From contig NZ_CAMLFY010000035.1 of the NCBI RefSeq assembly GCF_946479415.1, positions 1-39,852 of the forward strand: a DNA stretch of 39,852 bases, read 5' to 3'. Made by a program: the position numbers and the translations under genes. Each line of letters begins with the position of its first letter. Position 1 is the first letter of the stretch. This DNA comes from an uncultured Shinella sp. (lineage in GTDB: Bacteria > Pseudomonadota > Alphaproteobacteria > Rhizobiales > Rhizobiaceae). The notes beneath the pieces are model-generated. The model did not search any database. It was not told the DNA's origin and saw only the letters and a program-made list of their open reading frames with translations. Positions 1-8,079 of the stretch are shown piece after piece.

Positions 1-1
1 C

Positions 2-808
2 GAGCTGGAGCCGGGCATCGAAGGCCTGATCCACATTTCCGAAATGTCCTGGACGAAGAAGAACGTTCACCCCGGCAAGATCCTGTCCACGAGCCAGGAA
101 GTCGACGTGGTCGTTCTCGAAGTCGACCCGACGAAGCGCCGCATCTCGCTCGGTCTCAAGCAGACCCTCGAGAACCCGTGGCAGGCCTTCGCGCACAGCC
201 ACCCGGCTGGCACGGAAGTCGAAGGCGAAGTCAAGAACAAGACCGAATTCGGTCTGTTCATCGGCCTCGACGGCGACGTGGACGGCATGGTGCACCTTTC
301 CGACCTCGACTGGAACCGTCCGGGCGAGCAGGTCATCGAGGAATACAACAAGGGCGACGTCGTCAAGGCTGTCGTTCTGGATGTGGACGTCGACAAGGAG
401 CGCATCTCGCTCGGCATCAAGCAGCTCGGCAAGGACTCGGTCGGCGATGCCGCCACGTCCGGCGACCTGCGCAAGAACGCCGTCGTTTCGGCTGAAGTCA
501 TCGCGATCAACGATGGCGGCATCGAAGTGAAGCTCGTCAACCACGAAGACCTCACCTCGTTCATCCGCCGCGGCGACCTGTCGCGCGACCGTGACGAACA
601 GCGTCCAGAGCGTTTCTCGGTCGGCCAGACCGTCGACGCGCGCGTCCTGAACTTCTCGAAGAAGGATCGCAAGATCCAGCTCTCGATCAAGGCCCTGGAA
701 ATCGCTGAAGAGAAGGAAGCCGTCGCACAGTTCGGTTCGTCCGACTCGGGCGCTTCGCTCGGCGACATCCTCGGCGCGGCTCTGAAGAACCGCGGCAACG
801 CCGAGTAA
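2..808 (+). CDS. rpsA: 30S ribosomal protein S1, 3' part (5' end outside window)
   Basis: This is the C-terminal 268 residues of ribosomal protein S1, which helps load mRNA onto the 30S subunit. The reading frame is open from base 2, so the gene begins upstream of the window. The sequence shows tandem S1 (OB-fold) repeats with the typical signatures: EGLIHISEMSW near the left edge, then a GEVKNKTEFGLFIGLDGDVDG type repeat opening, and RISLGIKQL-type repeat ends. The last repeat is followed by a short Glu/Ala/Gly-rich tail ending GNAE. Full-length alphaproteobacterial S1 is about 560-570 residues, so roughly half is present. A strong terminator follows within 25 bases. Identification is firm; only the truncation limits it. 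Confidence 0.97.
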   Translation, partial: ELEPGIEGLIHISEMSWTKKNVHPGKILSTSQEVDVVVLEVDPTKRRISLGLKQTLENPWQAFAHSHPAGTEVEGEVKNKTEFGLFIGLDGDVDGMVHLSDLDWNRPGEQVIEEYNKGDVVKAVVLDVDVDKERISLGIKQLGKDSVGDAATSGDLRKNAVVSAEVIAINDGGIEVKLVNHEDLTSFIRRGDLSRDRDEQRPERFSVGQTVDARVLNFSKKDRKIQLSIKALEIAEEKEAVAQFGSSDSGASLGDILGAALKNRGNAE

Positions 809-829
809 GCCTTCGCTTACGAAATGAAG

Positions 830-861
830 AGCCCGCGGAGAGCAATCTCCGCGGGCTTTTT
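830..861 (+). terminator. Rho-independent terminator of rpsA
   Basis: A perfect 12-bp stem (AGCCCGCGGAGA paired with TCTCCGCGGGCT) closes a GCAA tetraloop and runs into a T tract, 22 bases after the rpsA stop. It lies between convergent genes, 19 bases before the stop of the leftward gene ending at 881. Confidence 0.93.
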
Positions 862-880
862 GTTTTGGAATATTGGTGGC

Positions 881-2638
881 TCAGGTCCAGTAGTCGCCGA
901 GCTTCTGGTAGAAGACGAGGCCGGGTTCGAGGACGCCGACCATCTCGGCTGTCTTCTCGCGTCGGCGGGCCATGTCCGGCGTCTCCGGCTCGTTGCCGTC
1001 TGCGGCCGTATCGTCCGGATTCTCCTCACCGCTGTCCTGATCGTCGGCCGTGCCGTCCTCATCGTCGGTGGCTTCATCCTCGTCAGCTTCGCGGTTCTCC
1101 GACCATTCGAGGTCTTCCTCCGCCGGCAGATAGGGCACGAAGGCGAGTGGAACACCTTCGCGGGCCACCACGGTCGGCAGCGCAAGATCGGGCTGCGCGG
1201 CGGCCTGCGTCTGGGCCGTGGCATTTTCCGCAAGGCGTTGGGCGGGGCGGATCTCTTCGGCGAGAACCGGCGCCGGTCGTGCCGGCACGGAGGCCGTTTG
1301 CGTCGGATCGGGCCGAAGGCGCGCCATCTCCTCCGGGACGTCGGCGCTCGCCATGTCCACATCCTGTTCGGCGGCTGCGATCGTCTCCGCTTCAGGCTCG
1401 GCGACAGGCGGCAATCCGGTCTCTTTCAATTCGGCGTCCGGCGGCAGGACGAAGTCGAGCGGGCGCTCAAGAAGCGTGCGCAGGAACGTCGCCTCCTCGG
1501 GCGAGAGATTTTCGACGAGGTGAATGACCGCTTCCGTCAGAAGGGCAGGCGGCAGGTCGCGGGCCACGGCTTGCAGCACGCTGCGCGCCAGGGCCTGGCC
1601 GGCGGTGTTGGTGAGCGGCTGCCTTACCGAAGGCTCCTCGCGTCTGACCGTCGTTGAAGCGCTGTCCTCGGGCTCTTGTGCATCGACCTGCTGGGGCTTG
1701 GCATTTTCGATCGCGTCCACCAGCGGGTGGTCGTCTGCAAGCGCCGGGACAGGCGCGGTCGTGAGCGGGCGTCCCTCGGGCGTCCGCTGAAGGGCAGGGG
1801 TCTCGTTCGGCTGTCGGATAGTCCCGGCAAGCTCAGACCGCGCCGTCGTCGTCGGGTGCGTTTCGGCCTTGCCGGTCGTTTCCACCTTTGCCGCAGTCGC
1901 TGCGGTTTCCGTCTTCACTGCGCTTTCGGCTTTTTGGGGCGTCGCTGCTTTTTCGATCTTCCCGGTGGATGCCATCGTTTCAGCCGGTTGGCCGGTCACC
2001 GGTCGCGGCTTGCTGCCGCCGTCGAAGTCGAAGACGCGTTTCAGCATGGCCTGCAGGGTGCGGGCATCGCCGCTGAGCAGTTGCGCCATCTGGGCGGCCT
2101 GTTGCAGGCTGTGACGGCCGACGACGGCGAGTTGCTGTGCCGTGAGCGCAGCCGGCTTCTGGGCGCTGGCGGTGTGACCTTCGGTCGTGTGGCGATCTTC
2201 GGCCGTCAGGTTCGTGGCCAGCAGGGTGGCGAGTTTCTGCGCTTCCGGGCCGTTCGGGTTTCGCACGATTTCCACCAGCGTGCGCGTCGGCACGGCCGAC
2301 AGGACGGTGCTGATCAGCTTTTCCACGGCCGGGCGCATTTCCGGCGGCAGCTTGGCGATGAGGTCGGCGAGCTTGCGGCCGCTTTCGCCTTCCCGGCCGG
2401 GCAAGGTCTTCAAGACGGTCAGCAATGTCTCAAGCAGATCGCGATTGGGGCTTGCCTCGCCGGTGCGGGGCATGTGCTTCAGCAGCGTCTCGATGAGGCG
2501 CAGCACGACTTCGGCGCGCAGATTGGCAAGGGCGGCGGCGGAAAGCGGGGGCTTGACGGCGGCATCGACCGCTGCCCCGGCCGCAAGGGCTGGGGTGGGC
2601 TGGGTCGTCCCGGTCGTTGGTGCCACGCGCGGCAGCAT
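881..2638 (-). CDS. Hypothetical protein, Pro/Ala-rich with acidic C-terminal part (585 aa)
   Basis: I do not recognise a characterised family. The protein has no signal peptide or membrane segment. Residues about 30-150 are predicted helical and Leu-rich (repeated LLETLLTVLKTLP-like stretches). Residues about 200-340 are Thr/Ala/Glu/Pro-rich and probably disordered. A second Leu-rich helical block lies around 345-400. Residues about 500-560 are strongly acidic (EADEDEATDDEDG type). The last residues, LVFYQKLGDYWT, return to an ordered, aromatic-rich character. The start is supported by an AGGAGG Shine-Dalgarno seven bases before ATG. The composition loosely resembles flagellar hook-length proteins (FliK) or other long exported proteins, but I see no FliK C-terminal motif, so no function is assigned. 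It is transcribed towards rpsA and divergently from the NAMPT gene. Confidence 0.8.
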   Translation of the reverse strand: MLPRVAPTTGTTQPTPALAAGAAVDAAVKPPLSAAALANLRAEVVLRLIETLLKHMPRTGEASPNRDLLETLLTVLKTLPGREGESGRKLADLIAKLPPEMRPAVEKLISTVLSAVPTRTLVEIVRNPNGPEAQKLATLLATNLTAEDRHTTEGHTASAQKPAALTAQQLAVVGRHSLQQAAQMAQLLSGDARTLQAMLKRVFDFDGGSKPRPVTGQPAETMASTGKIEKAATPQKAESAVKTETAATAAKVETTGKAETHPTTTARSELAGTIRQPNETPALQRTPEGRPLTTAPVPALADDHPLVDAIENAKPQQVDAQEPEDSASTTVRREEPSVRQPLTNTAGQALARSVLQAVARDLPPALLTEAVIHLVENLSPEEATFLRTLLERPLDFVLPPDAELKETGLPPVAEPEAETIAAAEQDVDMASADVPEEMARLRPDPTQTASVPARPAPVLAEEIRPAQRLAENATAQTQAAAQPDLALPTVVAREGVPLAFVPYLPAEEDLEWSENREADEDEATDDEDGTADDQDSGEENPDDTAADGNEPETPDMARRREKTAEMVGVLEPGLVFYQKLGDYWT

Positions 2639-3039
2639 GCCTGCCTCCTGTTCGCCACCTGCCGATGCGCCGCATCTGCAAGGCTTGCCAATGTTCCATC
2701 GTTCGTCGGATGGCGCATCATGCGCGACGCTGCGAGGGGATGCTTTGGCCCGGACGAACCGGGCTCTTTACGCGGAGGCGACGGGTAAACCGGAAGGCAC
2801 TGAACCGCTTGACTGTGCCGGACCGGTGTTCCCGGGACTCCGAACAACTTCTGGCTCCTACATTTGGCATTTTATGGTTAACGAATTCCTAACGTATTCC
2901 AAAGAGCCTCGCAGATGCAGCAAACCTCCCCGGATTGTCCGTTTCGACGGCCCTTGCCCCTTATGCTCAGCTCAAGTAAATCTTGCCCGCACTGTTGGCC
3001 GCCGGTGAAGCGGGCCGCGGATGCGGCGGAGACTTTTCG
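2639..3039. other. Intergenic region between divergent genes, 401 bp
   Basis: No convincing gene is visible here. The short open frames present have no ribosome binding site or coding-like composition. The segment must hold the promoters of both the leftward 585-aa gene and the rightward nadV. Around 2877-2893 is the AT-rich motif TTAACGAATTCCTAACG, which differs by one base from the CtrA consensus TTAA-N7-TTAAC; this may be chance. AT content is raised from about 2860 to 2900, as expected for a promoter area. Confidence 0.5.
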
Positions 3040-4422
3040 ATGAACCTCACCAACCTCATCCTCAACACCGATAGCTACAAGTTCAGCCACTACCTGCAAT
3101 ATCCGCCGGAAACGCGCGCCATCTCGTCCTATGTCGAGGCGCGCGGCCATTCGGACCATGCTGAAGTGCTGTTCTTCGGTCTTCAGATGTTCCTCAAGGA
3201 ATATCTGTCGAAACCGGTGACCATGCAGGATGTGGATGAGGCCGAGGCGATCGTTACGGCGCATGGCTTGCCGTTCAACCGCGAAGGCTGGACGCATATC
3301 GTCAACAAACACGGCGGCTACCTGCCGCTGCTCATCGAGGCGCTGCCGGAGGGCACGCTGGTGCGCCGCGGCGTGCCGGTGGCGCAGGTCGTTAACACGG
3401 ATCCGGCCTGCTACTGGCTGAGTTCCTATATCGAGACGGCGCTGCTGCGCGCCATCTGGTATCCGAGCACGGTCGCCTCCAATTCTCGCAAGGTGAAGCA
3501 GATCATCCAGCCGTTCCTGGAGAAGACCTGCGACGATCCGGCCAGCGTCCTGCCCTTCCGCCTGCATGATTTCGGCGCGCGCGGCACGACCAGCTTCGAA
3601 CAGGCCGGCATCGGCGGCGCGGCGCATCTCGTCAATTTCATGGGCACGGATACGGTCAGCGCCGTGCTTTATGCGCGCCGCTATTACGGTGCCGACATGG
3701 CCGGCTATTCCATTCCCGCCTCCGAGCATTCGACCATGACCTCCTGGGGCCAGGAGCATGAAGCCGAGGCCTATGGCAACATGATCGACAAGTTCGGCGG
3801 CAAGGGCCTCTATGCCGTCGTCTCCGACAGCTACGACATCAACAACGCGGTCTCGGAAATCTGGGGCAAAGAGCTGAAGGACCGCGTGCAGGCGGCCGGC
3901 GGCACGCTCGTCGTGCGCCCCGACAGCGGCGATCCGGTCGAAACCCCGGTGCAGGTGCTGCGCCAGCTTGCCTATGCCTTCGGCACGCATCTGAACGGCA
4001 AGGGCTACAAGGTGCTCGACAACAGCGTGCGCGTCATCCAGGGCGACGGCATCTCGCCCGCCGATATCGGCCTCATTCTCGGCCGGTTGGAGGCCTTCGG
4101 CTTCTCGGCGGAAAACATCGCCTTCGGCATGGGCGCGGGCCTGCTCCAGCGCGTCAACCGCGACACCTATTCCTTCGCCATGAAGGCCAATGCACGGCAG
4201 GATTCCGCCGGTGTCTGGCACGACGTCTACAAGCGTCCGGCGACCATGAACCTGAAGGCCTCCAAGGCCGGCCGCCAGGCGGTGGTCGAGGGCTATATCG
4301 GCCTTGAGGGTGCGCGCGTCGACCAGCTCGCCGGCCGCCGCAACCTGTTGCAGCCGGTCTGGCGCGACGGCAAGCTGCTCGTCGACTGGCATTTCGAAGA
4401 GGTGCGCGCCCGCGCGGTGTGA
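3040..4422 (+). CDS. nadV: Nicotinamide phosphoribosyltransferase (NAMPT/NadV type)
   Basis: This is predicted to convert nicotinamide and PRPP to NMN and pyrophosphate, a one-step NAD salvage reaction that avoids nicotinamidase. At 460 residues it has the size of NAMPT/NadV and carries their signatures: NTDSYKFSHYLQYP at the N-terminus, then PASEHSTMTSWG (containing the His equivalent to the phosphorylated catalytic His of human NAMPT), VSDSYDI, VVRPDSGDPVETP, VIQGDGIS and FGMGAGLLQ. The acidic and His residues that favour nicotinamide over nicotinate lie in these blocks. The start at 3040 gives the family N-terminus directly; an upstream in-frame start at 2983 would add 19 unrelated residues. 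A DUF6665 gene follows after 55 bases and may be co-transcribed. Nicotinate phosphoribosyltransferase (PncB) is the alternative, but the motifs fit NAMPT better. Confidence 0.92.
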   Translation: MNLTNLILNTDSYKFSHYLQYPPETRAISSYVEARGHSDHAEVLFFGLQMFLKEYLSKPVTMQDVDEAEAIVTAHGLPFNREGWTHIVNKHGGYLPLLIEALPEGTLVRRGVPVAQVVNTDPACYWLSSYIETALLRAIWYPSTVASNSRKVKQIIQPFLEKTCDDPASVLPFRLHDFGARGTTSFEQAGIGGAAHLVNFMGTDTVSAVLYARRYYGADMAGYSIPASEHSTMTSWGQEHEAEAYGNMIDKFGGKGLYAVVSDSYDINNAVSEIWGKELKDRVQAAGGTLVVRPDSGDPVETPVQVLRQLAYAFGTHLNGKGYKVLDNSVRVIQGDGISPADIGLILGRLEAFGFSAENIAFGMGAGLLQRVNRDTYSFAMKANARQDSAGVWHDVYKRPATMNLKASKAGRQAVVEGYIGLEGARVDQLAGRRNLLQPVWRDGKLLVDWHFEEVRARAV

Positions 4423-4477
4423 GGTCTTGCCGTTCGGGCTTCGCCGCGCCATCTTGAAGTCCTGACGGAGACGAAAG

Positions 4478-4819
4478 ATGACGGTACGCCCGCCGCAGGC
4501 GCTCGCCCCCTCCTTAACCAAGGAGACGGGGCTCAATATCCTCGAATACGAGCTGATGTCGGAGCGGGCGGATTCGCTCGGCCGGCACGGGCTGAGGGTA
4601 GAGAAGGCGATCGCGCTGCTCTCGGAGCGTCTTGCCGCCGGCTGCGGCGAGCCGGAGCGCGAAGACCTGTTGAACGACGCGGCCGACAAGGTCTGGGCCT
4701 TCTTCATCCAGCGCGAAATGTGCGGCCTGCGCAGCCAGAAGGACGCGATCCGCCGCTACGGCATTCCGCCGGAGGTGATCGCAAGGCTCGGTATCGTCAG
4801 GAAGAAGCCGGAAGCTTAA
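4478..4819 (+). CDS. DUF6665 family protein (113 aa)
   Basis: This small soluble protein has no known function. I match it by overall pattern to the rhizobial DUF6665 family, with moderate certainty. It is mostly helical (ILEYELMSERADSLGRHG, then a Glu/Arg-rich helix) and ends with a basic tail, IVRKKPEA. It lies 55 bases after nadV in the same direction and may share its transcript. Its TAA stop overlaps the stop of the convergent gene at 4816: the four bases TTAA at 4816-4819 serve both strands. There is no obvious terminator between the two. Confidence 0.8.
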   Translation: MTVRPPQALAPSLTKETGLNILEYELMSERADSLGRHGLRVEKAIALLSERLAAGCGEPEREDLLNDAADKVWAFFIQREMCGLRSQKDAIRRYGIPPEVIARLGIVRKKPEA

Positions 4820-6066
4820 GCCACGAGCTGGCGCGTGATCAGGTCGTAAATCCCGTTGTCGTCGATACGCAGGGCAAAGATTTCCTTCTTTGCGTCCTCC
4901 CGCTCATCCTTCTCTCTCGTGCCGGCGGCATCAAGATTGCGCACGGCCTCGCCCGTCGTTTCCGCAGGCGCGTCCTTGTGCGCAAGAAGCGTGTCATCGG
5001 GTTTTCCCGACGCCTTTTCAACGGCCTCGGTTGCCTCCGCACCGGAAGCAAGGAGCTGGATCGTATCGACGGCATCCTGTGACGGCTTGGTCCCGGTTTT
5101 ACCGTCCGTCTTGCCCTTGGCAGTATCCTCATGGGCGCGGCCGATCGCGTCCTGCAAATCCTTGATGTCTTCGAGCTTTTCGCCAGCCTCGAGTTTCTGG
5201 ATCGTGTCCTCGCGCTCCTTGCGCGTTTCGGCATCCTCGACGCGGGTCGGATCGCGCTTGGTGCGCTCGAGCTTCAGCTCCTCGATCGTCTTGGGGTTCG
5301 CGGCGTCTTCCAGGCGCGCGAGCACCTTCTGCATTTCCGGCGTCAGCGCCTTTTCGTCCTTGGCCTTTTCCGCCAGCGCATCCTTCACGCGCCCCGCTTC
5401 CTCGCCGTAGGGGTTGCGGATCGCCGCCACGAGATCGCTGGCGCGCAGGCCGAGATCGGTCAGGCCGGTCTTCTTCTCGATCGTTGCCGTATCGGCCGGC
5501 AGCTCGCCGCGCTGGCGGGTCAGCATCGCCGAGAGGCGCTGCTCGTAGTCGGCGTCGGCTTCGTCATCGCCCTGTGTAACGCCCGTCGCAAGCGCCAGGC
5601 GCGCGACGAGATTGGCGCCAGCATCGTCCGAAGGGCCGCTCATCGCCTGCTTGACGGCATCGAGCGTCGTGCCGAGCGCCCGCAGCGAAACATTGATATC
5701 GCTGCCCTTCGAGGGAAGCCCGACGGCATCGACAAGGGTCAGCTGGTCGGCGAGGCGCTGGGCGAAGTTGCGGGCGGTCTCACCCTCCTGCTGGGCGATG
5801 CCGAGCGCATCGGAAAAGCGGGAGATCAGCTTGGCGAGCGTGTCGCCGTCCTGAATGCTGTTGCCGAAGAAATGTTCGTTGATGCGGGCATTGGCCTGGC
5901 GCGCGGCATCGTCAGGGCGCAGCTGCCCCTGCTGGACGAGGTCGTCCTTCTTGCGGCCGCTGGCCTTTTCCGCTTCCTCGCGCTGGCGGTCCTCGATCGT
6001 CGTGACGATCGATTGCAGCGCCGATACGGCGGCGGTGGACTGCGCGCTCTGCAGGGGTGTCAACAT
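4816..6066 (-). CDS. Hypothetical protein, Asp/Glu/Lys-rich, coiled coil (416 aa)
   Basis: The family is unrecognised and there are no membrane segments. The N-terminus, MLTPLQSAQSTAAVSALQSI, is Ser/Thr/Ala/Gln-rich and amphipathic, reminiscent of proteins exported by the flagellar or other type III routes but not diagnostic. Residues about 20-200 are helical and include HFFGNSIQDGDTLAKLISRF. Residues about 215-350 are highly charged and likely coiled coil (KLERTKRDPTRVEDAETRKE). The C-terminus, ALRIDDNGIYDLITRQLVA, looks like an ordered end segment. The start at 6066 is preferred: a preceding in-frame extension to 6219 overlaps the DUF817 gene and lacks coding character. It lies 44 bases downstream of the DUF817 gene on the same strand, so it may end that operon. 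Confidence 0.8.
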   Translation of the reverse strand: MLTPLQSAQSTAAVSALQSIVTTIEDRQREEAEKASGRKKDDLVQQGQLRPDDAARQANARINEHFFGNSIQDGDTLAKLISRFSDALGIAQQEGETARNFAQRLADQLTLVDAVGLPSKGSDINVSLRALGTTLDAVKQAMSGPSDDAGANLVARLALATGVTQGDDEADADYEQRLSAMLTRQRGELPADTATIEKKTGLTDLGLRASDLVAAIRNPYGEEAGRVKDALAEKAKDEKALTPEMQKVLARLEDAANPKTIEELKLERTKRDPTRVEDAETRKEREDTIQKLEAGEKLEDIKDLQDAIGRAHEDTAKGKTDGKTGTKPSQDAVDTIQLLASGAEATEAVEKASGKPDDTLLAHKDAPAETTGEAVRNLDAAGTREKDEREDAKKEIFALRIDDNGIYDLITRQLVA

Positions 6067-6110
6067 GATGGCAACCTCCAGAATCGACCTGAAGGATAGC
6101 TGCCCGCCCG

Positions 6111-6995
6111 TTAACCGGGCGTTAAGCCTGCGCCTACCGGATTTGAGGGGGGCTCGGGCGGTTGCGGCCGGCAGACGATCGTCACCAGCACGAAGCTGAC
6201 ATAGAGCAGCAGATACCACGAGCCAAGCTTGTTAAAGGACACCATGTGCCAGACATGCTGGCCGGGATAGAGCCACACACCCGTCGCCGTGCCGATGTTT
6301 TCAGCGATCCAGAGGAAGATGCTGGTGAGGAACGCGGCCAGCACCAGCGGCATCCAGCGCGGCTTCGTCTCCACCGTATAATGGATGCGCACCCGCCCGA
6401 AGAGCAGCACGGTGGCGGCAAAGAGCGGAATGCGGATATCGGGCAGGTAGTGGTGCGCGTAGAAATTGGCGTAGATGGCGATCGCCAGCACCGCCGTCGT
6501 CCAGAACGGCGGATAATCCGTGAAGCGCATATCGAAGATGCGGATGGCGCGCGCCATGTAGCTGCCGACCGAGGCATACATGAAACCGGAGAACAGCGGC
6601 ACGCCGCCGATGCGGATCAGCGCCGCCTCGGGATAGGTCCAGGAGCCCATATGGACCTTGAAGATCTCCATGACGGTGCCGACGACATGGTAGATGAGAA
6701 TGACCTTCGCTTCCTCCAGCGTCTCCATCTTCAAAAGCAGGAACGTGACCTGAATGGCGAGTGCCATCAGGAAGAGCGCGTCATAGCGATGAAGCGGCCA
6801 GTCCGGCTGCCAGACGAGCTTGGTGAGGATGATCAGCCCGAGCATCAGCCCGCCGAACAGGCAAGCCCAGGCCTGTTTCAAGCCGAACAGGATGAATTCC
6901 GAAAGACCCGGCGGCAAGGCGGCAAGCCGGCCGCGAATGAACCGGCGCAGAGGCTCCAGCGTCGGGCCGGTCTGGTGCTGCTGTCCGTTCTGCAC
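6111..6995 (-). CDS. DUF817 family integral membrane protein
   Basis: This 294-residue polytopic membrane protein belongs to the DUF817 family and has no established function. Hydrophobic segments are visible near residues 38-62, 75-92, 98-112, 130-150, 165-185, 190-205, 218-238 and 260-280, giving about eight membrane passes. Conserved-looking polar or aromatic motifs include GSWTYPE, FYAHHYLPD and WLYPGQHVWHMV. The start codon appears to be GTG at 6995; there is no in-frame ATG before the first membrane segment. The start lies eight bases after the RNase D gene's stop codon, so the two are probably co-transcribed. There is no strong Shine-Dalgarno, which is consistent with translational coupling. 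Confidence 0.88.
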   Translation of the reverse strand: MQNGQQHQTGPTLEPLRRFIRGRLAALPPGLSEFILFGLKQAWACLFGGLMLGLIILTKLVWQPDWPLHRYDALFLMALAIQVTFLLLKMETLEEAKVILIYHVVGTVMEIFKVHMGSWTYPEAALIRIGGVPLFSGFMYASVGSYMARAIRIFDMRFTDYPPFWTTAVLAIAIYANFYAHHYLPDIRIPLFAATVLLFGRVRIHYTVETKPRWMPLVLAAFLTSIFLWIAENIGTATGVWLYPGQHVWHMVSFNKLGSWYLLLYVSFVLVTIVCRPQPPEPPSNPVGAGLTPG

Positions 6996-7003
6996 GGCAG
7001 GAC

Positions 7004-7630
7004 TCAGCTGTGGGCGAAAATGTCGGTCTCTTCCCAGCCGATGAGATCGAGCTTGGCGCGCGTCGGCAGGAAGGTGAAGCAGGCTTCGGCATGGGCAAGC
7101 CGGCCGTCGCGCACGAGGCGGGCCATGAGCTTGTCGCGCAGGGCATGAAGATGCAGCACGTCGGAGGCGGCATATTCGAGCTGTGCCTGCGACAGGGTCT
7201 CAGCCGCCCAGTCGGACGACTGCTGTTGCTTGGAAATGTCGACGTCGAGCATTTCCTTGAGATTTTCCTTCAGGCCGTGGCGGTCGGTATAGGTGCGCGT
7301 CAGGCGCGAGGCGATCTTGGTACAGAAGACCGGCGTCGTGGTGACGCCGAAGGTGTGGAACAGCACCGCGATGTCGAAACGGCCGTAGTGGAAGATCTTC
7401 TGGCGGCTCGGGTCTTCCAGCATCGCGACGAGGTTCGGGGCTTCCTTCTGGCCGGCGGCGATGCGGATGACATCGGCGGAACCGTCGCCGGAGGAGAGTT
7501 GGACGACGCAGAGCCGGTCGCGGCGCGGAATGAGGCCGAGCGTTTCCGTATCGATGGCGATCGCCCCCGTATAGCGGGCCGCATCGGCCGCCGAGATGTC
7601 ACCTTCGTGATACCGGATTGCACTTGCCAT
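7004..7630 (-). CDS. Ribonuclease D family 3'-5' exonuclease (short form)
   Basis: This is predicted to remove nucleotides from RNA 3' ends, for example in tRNA maturation, using two metal ions. At 208 residues it contains only the DEDD exonuclease fold and lacks the HRDC domains of E. coli Rnd; this short type is common in alphaproteobacteria. The catalytic motifs are visible: Exo I AIDTETLG (Asp27, Glu29), Exo II FHYGRFD, and Exo III LEYAASD with the Tyr-x3-Asp spacing of the DEDDy subgroup. The start at 7630 has a GGGG Shine-Dalgarno at a suitable distance; an in-frame ATG at 7642 lacks one. The DUF817 gene follows immediately. Confidence 0.92.
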   Translation of the reverse strand: MASAIRYHEGDISAADAARYTGAIAIDTETLGLIPRRDRLCVVQLSSGDGSADVIRIAAGQKEAPNLVAMLEDPSRQKIFHYGRFDIAVLFHTFGVTTTPVFCTKIASRLTRTYTDRHGLKENLKEMLDVDISKQQQSSDWAAETLSQAQLEYAASDVLHLHALRDKLMARLVRDGRLAHAEACFTFLPTRAKLDLIGWEETDIFAHS

Positions 7631-7739
7631 GAAAAACCCCATCTAACCAATTGGAATGCTCGCAGGCCTATAGCGCATGTCGCCGGCCGGGGGTATCTCT
7701 TTGTGGATTGCGAAAGGCCGGCTGCAGCCGGGTGAAACG

Positions 7740-8024
7740 ATGAAGACACGAGCCACCCTTGCCCTTCTGGCCCTCCTTCTGTCCGCCGCCGGCGGCCAGG
7801 CGCAGGTTTTCAAGGACCTGCCCGGCGTGACGCCGAGCGACGCCACCGATGAATACAAGAGTAAGGGGCAGGTGGCCTGCGAACCGACGGTGGGTTATGC
7901 GCGCGACCGCGATTTCCGCTGGATGCCGCGCAACATGTATGTCTGCGAACAGAACGGCATAACCGCAAGCGGCACGGCCCTGCCGCCGTCCAGCGTGCGC
8001 GCTTTACGCGGCCTGGGGTACTAG
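7740..8024 (+). CDS. Small exported protein of unknown function (94 aa)
   Basis: The protein starts with a clear signal peptide: basic MKTR, a hydrophobic Leu/Ala core, then a likely cleavage after GGQA. The mature part of about 74 residues contains two cysteines (QVACEPTVG and MYVCEQNG) that could form a disulphide in the periplasm, plus aromatic and charged residues. I do not recognise the family. The start at 7740 is chosen because it begins the signal peptide and follows a GGGTGAAA sequence; upstream in-frame codons have no coding character. It is transcribed divergently from the RNase D gene, about 110 bases away. Confidence 0.82.
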   Translation: MKTRATLALLALLLSAAGGQAQVFKDLPGVTPSDATDEYKSKGQVACEPTVGYARDRDFRWMPRNMYVCEQNGITASGTALPPSSVRALRGLGY

Positions 8025-8079
8025 TCGCAAGCTCCTCACGCCCGTGCTACCACAGCGTGGACGCATATTCGGAGGAGCC

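Noticed and set aside
2617..2892. 91-codon frame in the nadV upstream region
   Set aside because: It overlaps the start of the leftward 585-aa gene, has a Cys/Arg-rich product and no ribosome site.
2878..4707. Long minus-strand open frame (609 codons) opposite nadV
   Set aside because: It mirrors the codon pattern of the real gene on the plus strand, where conserved NAMPT motifs are present. Antisense frames stay open in GC-rich DNA.
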